Of a stretch of DNA of 8,999 nucleotides, positions 6,480 through 8,999 are shown piece by piece (the stretch's first letter is position 1; each line of letters opens with the position of its first letter). The stretch covers positions 1-8,999 of the forward strand of contig CAYGBY010000163.1 of NCBI GenBank assembly GCA_964348115.1. The letters are read 5' to 3'. This DNA comes from Azophilus sp964348115. GTDB lineage: Bacteria; Pseudomonadota; Gammaproteobacteria; Pseudomonadales; Azotimanducaceae. Position numbers and translations under genes: made by a program. Under the pieces are notes generated by a model, which was not told where the DNA came from, did no database searches, and worked only from the letters and a program-made list of their open reading frames with translations.

Positions 6480-7919
6480 TTAGCCGCGGGTCGCCAGCCG
6501 GCGTTCATAGGCCGCCAGTTCGCGGCGGATCAAGGGCGCCATCAGGTACAGGCCCAACAGGTTGGGAATGGCCACCACAAACACCAGTGCGTCAGAGAGG
6601 TCCACTAGGGCGCCAAGTTGAATGCTGCTGCCAAGCACGACAAAAGTCAAAAAAAACAGCTTGAAGCCCAGCACCGCCCAACGGCGCTCGCCAGCGAGAT
6701 AGGTGAACGCCTTCAGCCCGTAGTAGGACCAAGCCAAGATGGTCGTGAAGGCGAACAGCATCGCGGCGACGGACAGCAGCGGCGGAGACCACGCTAGGGT
6801 GCTGGCGAAGGCCCTTGTGGTGAGTTCTATGCCGCTGACCCCGGCGTACACCAGGGCCGGGTCATAGACTGTGGTGGTGATGACCAGCGCGGTCATGGTG
6901 CAGATGACCACCGTGTCGATGAAGGGCTCCAAAAGGCCGACGAACCCTTCGCTGACCGGCGCCCTAGTGCGGGCGGCGGAGTGGGCGATGGCGGCGGAGC
7001 CGAGCCCAGCCTCGTTGGAGAACACCGCGCGCCGGAACCCCAGTATCATCACCCCCAAGGCGCCGCCGGCCACCCCGTCCGGGGAGAACGCGCCGTACCA
7101 GATGGCGGAAACCGCCCAAGGCAGCTTGTCGGCATTCATGCCGATGACGGCCAGGGCCGCCAGCACATAGAGTAAGGCCATGAACGGCACCAGCTTGGCG
7201 GCGGTGTTGGCGATGGTGCGGATGCCGCCGATGATCACCGACGCCACGCAGGCGGCCATGAGCAGCCCCACCAGCCAAGCCTTGTCTGCGAAGTAGCTTT
7301 CCGCCCCGCCGGTGACATCTATAAAGATGGCGGTGGCTTGGTTGGATTGGAACATGTTGCCAATCCCCAGGCAGCCCACCACCATGGCGGCGGCGTAGAA
7401 CAGGCCGAGCGCGCGTCCCAGCCGCGGCCAGTTCAGCGCCCCCAGCCCCCGCTCGAGATAGTGCATCGGCCCGCCGGACACCTGCCCTTGGTCGTCCTCC
7501 CGGCGGTACATCACCCCCAGGGTGCATTCCGCCAGCTTGGTGGACATGCCCAGCAGCCCGGCGACGATGAGCCAAAGCGTGGCGCCGGGCCCGCCGATGG
7601 AGATGGCCACCGCCACGCCGGCGATGTTGCCGATGCCCACCGTGCCGGACACCGCCGTGGTGAGCGCCTGAAACTGGCTGATCTCGCCGGGATCCCCAGG
7701 TTGCTTGTACTTGCCCCGGACCAAGTCCAGAGCATGCCGAAACCCGCGAATGTTCACCAGCCGCAGATAGACCGTAAAGAAAGCCCCGCCGGCGATCAGC
7801 CACAGCACGATCAACGGCAGATCCGCGCCGCCCGCCGGCACGGTGAAGAAGATGAAACCCGCCACGGCATCCGCCAGGGGGCGCATGGCGGCGTCTATGG
7901 CTGCGTCTAGGTTGGCCAA
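6480..7919 (-). CDS. Sodium:alanine (amino acid) symporter, AgcS family
   Basis: A 479-residue integral inner-membrane protein (family about 450-540) with around ten or eleven hydrophobic helices. It belongs to the alanine/glycine:cation symporters (PF01235), which import alanine or glycine with Na+. Diagnostic segments are LPLIVLWLIAGGAFFTVYLRLVN (34-56, first helix), FRHALDLVRGKY, FQALTTAVSGTVGIGNIAGVAVAISIGGPGATLW (83-116) covering the unwound substrate/ion-binding helix and the family signature, TKLAECTLGVMYR (127-139), SGGPMHYLERGL, and VFSNEAGLGSAAIAHSAART late in the protein. The start is set at TTG 7919 because LANLDAAIDAAMRPLADAV matches the expected N-terminus; ATG 7886 is the alternative. 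Reading further upstream would overlap the preceding gene out of frame. An 11 bp gap after the SMP-30 gene implies one transcript. Confidence 0.92.
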   Translation of the reverse strand: MANLDAAIDAAMRPLADAVAGFIFFTVPAGGADLPLIVLWLIAGGAFFTVYLRLVNIRGFRHALDLVRGKYKQPGDPGEISQFQALTTAVSGTVGIGNIAGVAVAISIGGPGATLWLIVAGLLGMSTKLAECTLGVMYRREDDQGQVSGGPMHYLERGLGALNWPRLGRALGLFYAAAMVVGCLGIGNMFQSNQATAIFIDVTGGAESYFADKAWLVGLLMAACVASVIIGGIRTIANTAAKLVPFMALLYVLAALAVIGMNADKLPWAVSAIWYGAFSPDGVAGGALGVMILGFRRAVFSNEAGLGSAAIAHSAARTRAPVSEGFVGLLEPFIDTVVICTMTALVITTTVYDPALVYAGVSGIELTTRAFASTLAWSPPLLSVAAMLFAFTTILAWSYYGLKAFTYLAGERRWAVLGFKLFFLTFVVLGSSIQLGALVDLSDALVFVVAIPNLLGLYLMAPLIRRELAAYERRLATRG

Positions 7920-7930
7920 GCGATGGGCTG

Positions 7931-8764
7931 TTAGGGCAGCCCCGCCCCTGTGTAGGGCGCCTGCACCACCTCGACCCGTCCGGAGCGCTTTTTTTTGCAG
8001 GTTTGCGGATCTGAGGATGCGCAAGTGAGGATGTGCAGCAGGGTTCCGCCCAACATGCAGGCGAAGGCGCCCTGGGCGGTGGATACGCGGTGGGTGACCT
8101 TGCCCCCCTCGGTCAGCCGCAGGCATTCATTGGTGGAAGGGGAAGCCGCCCAGATGCCGCCGGCTTCGTCCAGGCAGATGCCGTCGGGCACGGCGCCGTC
8201 CGCCAAGGTCGCCCAGACGCGGCGGTTTTCCAAGTCGCCGCTGTCGGTGATGTCAAATGCGGTCAGGCGGGCGCCCCAGGTTTCGGCGACGATCAGGGTG
8301 GCGCCATCGGCGGTGATGACGGTGCCGTTGGGGAACAGCATGTCCTTGGCGACGATGCGCGCGGCGCCGTCCGCCTCAACGGCGATGAGTTCCGCTGGCT
8401 TGGGCTTCTTGTGGGCGTGCAGGTCGAAGCCGAAGTTGCCCACGTAGGCGCGGCCCTGCCCGTCGACCGCCATGTCGTTGAGGTGGAAGGAGGCGAGCGC
8501 GCCCAAGTCCGCATGGTTTGCCGCCTGCTCGCCGTCCCAGCGAAGCAGCCGGCGGTCCGTCATGGAGACGACGATGAGCTGCCCGCTAGGCAGCCAGCCG
8601 AGACCGGAAGGGGCGTTGGGCACCGGCAGGATGGTTTGCAGGGCGCCGTCCGCCGCCACGGTTATCACCTCCCCGGCGTGCATGTCGGAACACCAGAGCT
8701 TGCCCTCATGCCAGCGCGGACCTTCGGGAAAACACAGGCCGGAGGCCAGAATTTCGGGTTGCAT
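7931..8764 (-). CDS. SMP-30/gluconolactonase-like six-bladed beta-propeller hydrolase
   Basis: A 277-residue protein of the SMP-30/gluconolactonase/LRE family (PF08450 type), metal-dependent lactonases that open sugar or related lactones. The four metal-site positions are visible: Glu15 in FPEGPRW, Asn96 in HLNDMAVD, Asn146 in FPNGTVI and Asp194 in VPDGICLDEAGGIWAA (human SMP-30 uses Glu18, Asn154 and Asp204). The C-terminus GRVEVVQAPYTGAGLP is the normal closing strand. No signal peptide is seen, so it is probably cytoplasmic. The start is ATG 8764 because MQPEILASGLCFPEGPRW begins where family members begin. A 41-residue upstream extension overlaps the divergent antitoxin-like gene and looks non-coding. 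There is no obvious ribosome site, so a leaderless message is possible. A run of eight A's in the coding strand (7989-7996) encodes part of CKKKR near the end. The true substrate is unknown. Confidence 0.9.
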   Translation of the reverse strand: MQPEILASGLCFPEGPRWHEGKLWCSDMHAGEVITVAADGALQTILPVPNAPSGLGWLPSGQLIVVSMTDRRLLRWDGEQAANHADLGALASFHLNDMAVDGQGRAYVGNFGFDLHAHKKPKPAELIAVEADGAARIVAKDMLFPNGTVITADGATLIVAETWGARLTAFDITDSGDLENRRVWATLADGAVPDGICLDEAGGIWAASPSTNECLRLTEGGKVTHRVSTAQGAFACMLGGTLLHILTCASSDPQTCKKKRSGRVEVVQAPYTGAGLP

Positions 8765-8773
8765 GGGGCGGTA

Positions 8774-8801
8774 GTTTAACCGAGAATCCAGATGATGTCG
8801 G
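8774..8801 (-). promoter_or_regulatory. Possible promoter of the SMP-30/AgcS operon
   Basis: On the minus strand CCGACA (8796-8801) and TTAAAC (8774-8779) are separated by 16 bp and resemble weak sigma-70 boxes (4 of 6 and 3 of 6 matches). Initiation would fall next to ATG 8764, which has no ribosome site, so the message would be nearly leaderless. This is a weak, eye-based call. Confidence 0.2.
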
Positions 8802-8822
8802 ACAGCCGCACTGACTATGCGT

Positions 8823-8828
8823 TTGACA
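8823..8828 (+). promoter_or_regulatory. TTGACA, perfect -35 box candidate of the antitoxin-like gene
   Basis: TTGACA matches the sigma-70 -35 consensus exactly and lies about 50 bp before the TTG start at 8874. The best -10 candidates at 8845-8851 (TTCGAA region) are poor. It overlaps the left arm of the palindrome 8825-8842, the arrangement expected for a repressed promoter. Confidence 0.35.
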
Positions 8829-8842
8829 TCCTTATGGATGTC
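8825..8842. promoter_or_regulatory. Perfect 7+7 bp palindrome, candidate operator
   Basis: GACATCC-TTAT-GGATGTC is an exact inverted repeat with a 4 bp centre, in the region between the divergent SMP-30 gene and the ribbon-helix-helix gene. It overlaps the TTGACA box. Antitoxin-type ribbon-helix-helix proteins commonly bind such palindromes in their own promoter, so it may be the operator of the adjacent gene or of a regulator of the lactonase/symporter operon. Binding is inferred. Confidence 0.45.
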
Positions 8843-8873
8843 CATTCGAAATTCGTTCAGTGAGGCCGCGAAC

Positions 8874-8990
8874 TTGAGCGAGGCCACCCACTACAAGTAC
8901 CCGCTTGAGTTGCCAGCCTCGTTGAAGAAAGCGGCGGCACGTTTGGCTAGGGAACCTCTGAACAAGTCCCGGAAGCCCAGAGGAGCCTAA
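8874..8990 (+). pseudogene. Truncated ribbon-helix-helix (HicB/CopG-type antitoxin-like) gene
   Basis: The translation MSEATHYKYPLELPASLKKA then AARLAR (26 residues) matches the start of small antitoxin-like proteins with a ribbon-helix-helix domain. In these, a basic beta strand (HYKYPLELP) is followed by helix A (ASLKKAAARLAR). The usual continuation, E-(D/E)-G-x-S-x-N-x-(F/W), is missing. At 8950 the sequence changes to GGAACCTCTGAACA and runs to TAA at 8988-8990, adding 12 unrelated residues. The point of change coincides with the repeat or IS-like end described next, so the gene looks disrupted by an insertion. The start used is TTG 8874 with GTGAGG at 8860-8865; ATG 8838 is in the same frame but lies inside the palindrome. 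Any partner toxin gene would lie outside the window. Family assignment rests on few residues. Confidence 0.5.
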
Positions 8991-8999
8991 AGGGCGTGA
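8951..8999 (-). mobile_element. Insertion-sequence-like end / short repeat, right copy (runs off the window)
   Basis: After GCTAG (8946-8950) comes GGAACCTCTGAACAAGTCC, which looks like the terminal inverted repeat of IS5-type elements (recalled pattern, not searched). TAG or CTAG next to it would suit a typical IS5-family target. Inside, CCTCTG (8955-8960) and CAGAGG (8978-8983) form a 6 bp inverted repeat. Its two ends match the left copy at 178-232 in opposite orientation (12-mer identical, 13-mer with one change). It breaks the antitoxin-like gene. No transposase code is visible in the 49 bp available. Confidence 0.5.

Noticed and set aside
7920..8126. A 69-residue N-terminal extension of the symporter
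   Set aside because: It lies wholly over the well-supported SMP-30 coding sequence in another frame and has no transporter-like character.
8765..8887. A 41-residue N-terminal extension of the SMP-30 protein
   Set aside because: It covers the palindrome and the divergent antitoxin-like gene; family proteins begin near MQPEIL.
233..8950. The whole interval as a composite transposon bounded by the two inverted repeat copies
   Set aside because: The left copy is a bare remnant of about 55 bp with a flavin reductase gene on its outer side, no transposase is seen, and the cargo is ordinary metabolism of uniform composition.
1..8999. CRISPR array, tRNA, rRNA, prophage or biosynthetic cluster
   Set aside because: No regular spaced repeats, no cloverleaf-like sequence, and no phage or synthase genes are visible on either strand.

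Overview
The window comes from a GC-rich (roughly 65 percent by eye) Gram-negative-like bacterium, most likely a proteobacterium. This is inferred from base composition and the gene families present. No rRNA, tRNA or other taxonomic marker is visible, so the lineage stays open. The content is mostly ordinary chromosomal metabolism, with short repeat or insertion-sequence debris at both edges.

Layout. (1) Positions 1-172 are the tail of a flavin reductase-domain gene on the plus strand. It converges on a two-gene minus-strand operon made of a crotonase-fold (enoyl-CoA hydratase-like) protein at 1131-1940 and a luciferase-like (LLM class) oxidoreductase at 233-1105. A flavin reductase beside an LLM enzyme fits supply of reduced flavin, but that link is inferred. 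(2) Divergent from the crotonase gene, with only 29 bp between the start codons, are a MATE-family efflux protein (1970-3313) and an Fpg/Nei-type DNA glycosylase (3325-4209), 11 bp apart and likely co-transcribed. (3) On the minus strand, 4275-5345 encodes an unusual fusion of a degenerate CinA C-terminal/PncC-like domain and a NadD-like nucleotidyltransferase domain. (4) Positions 5489-6358 (minus) hold an alpha/beta hydrolase whose frame is cut by one in-frame TAG at 5699-5701. The distal 69 codons, carrying the predicted catalytic His, are intact. (5) A sodium:alanine symporter (AgcS family, 6480-7919) follows an SMP-30/gluconolactonase-like gene (7931-8764) with an 11 bp gap, forming a likely minus-strand operon. 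Strong GC hairpins sit just past the symporter stop. (6) The right edge has a perfect 7+7 bp palindrome, a TTGACA box, and a short ribbon-helix-helix antitoxin-like gene whose coding sequence is broken at about 8950 by what looks like an insertion-sequence end.

Most notable: the CinA-like/NMNAT-like fusion lacking the deamidase Ser and Lys; the single-stop hydrolase; a crotonase lacking both classical catalytic Glu residues; and a short element present in two diverged, inverted copies at the two ends of the window (178-232 and about 8951-8996), the right copy interrupting the antitoxin-like gene.
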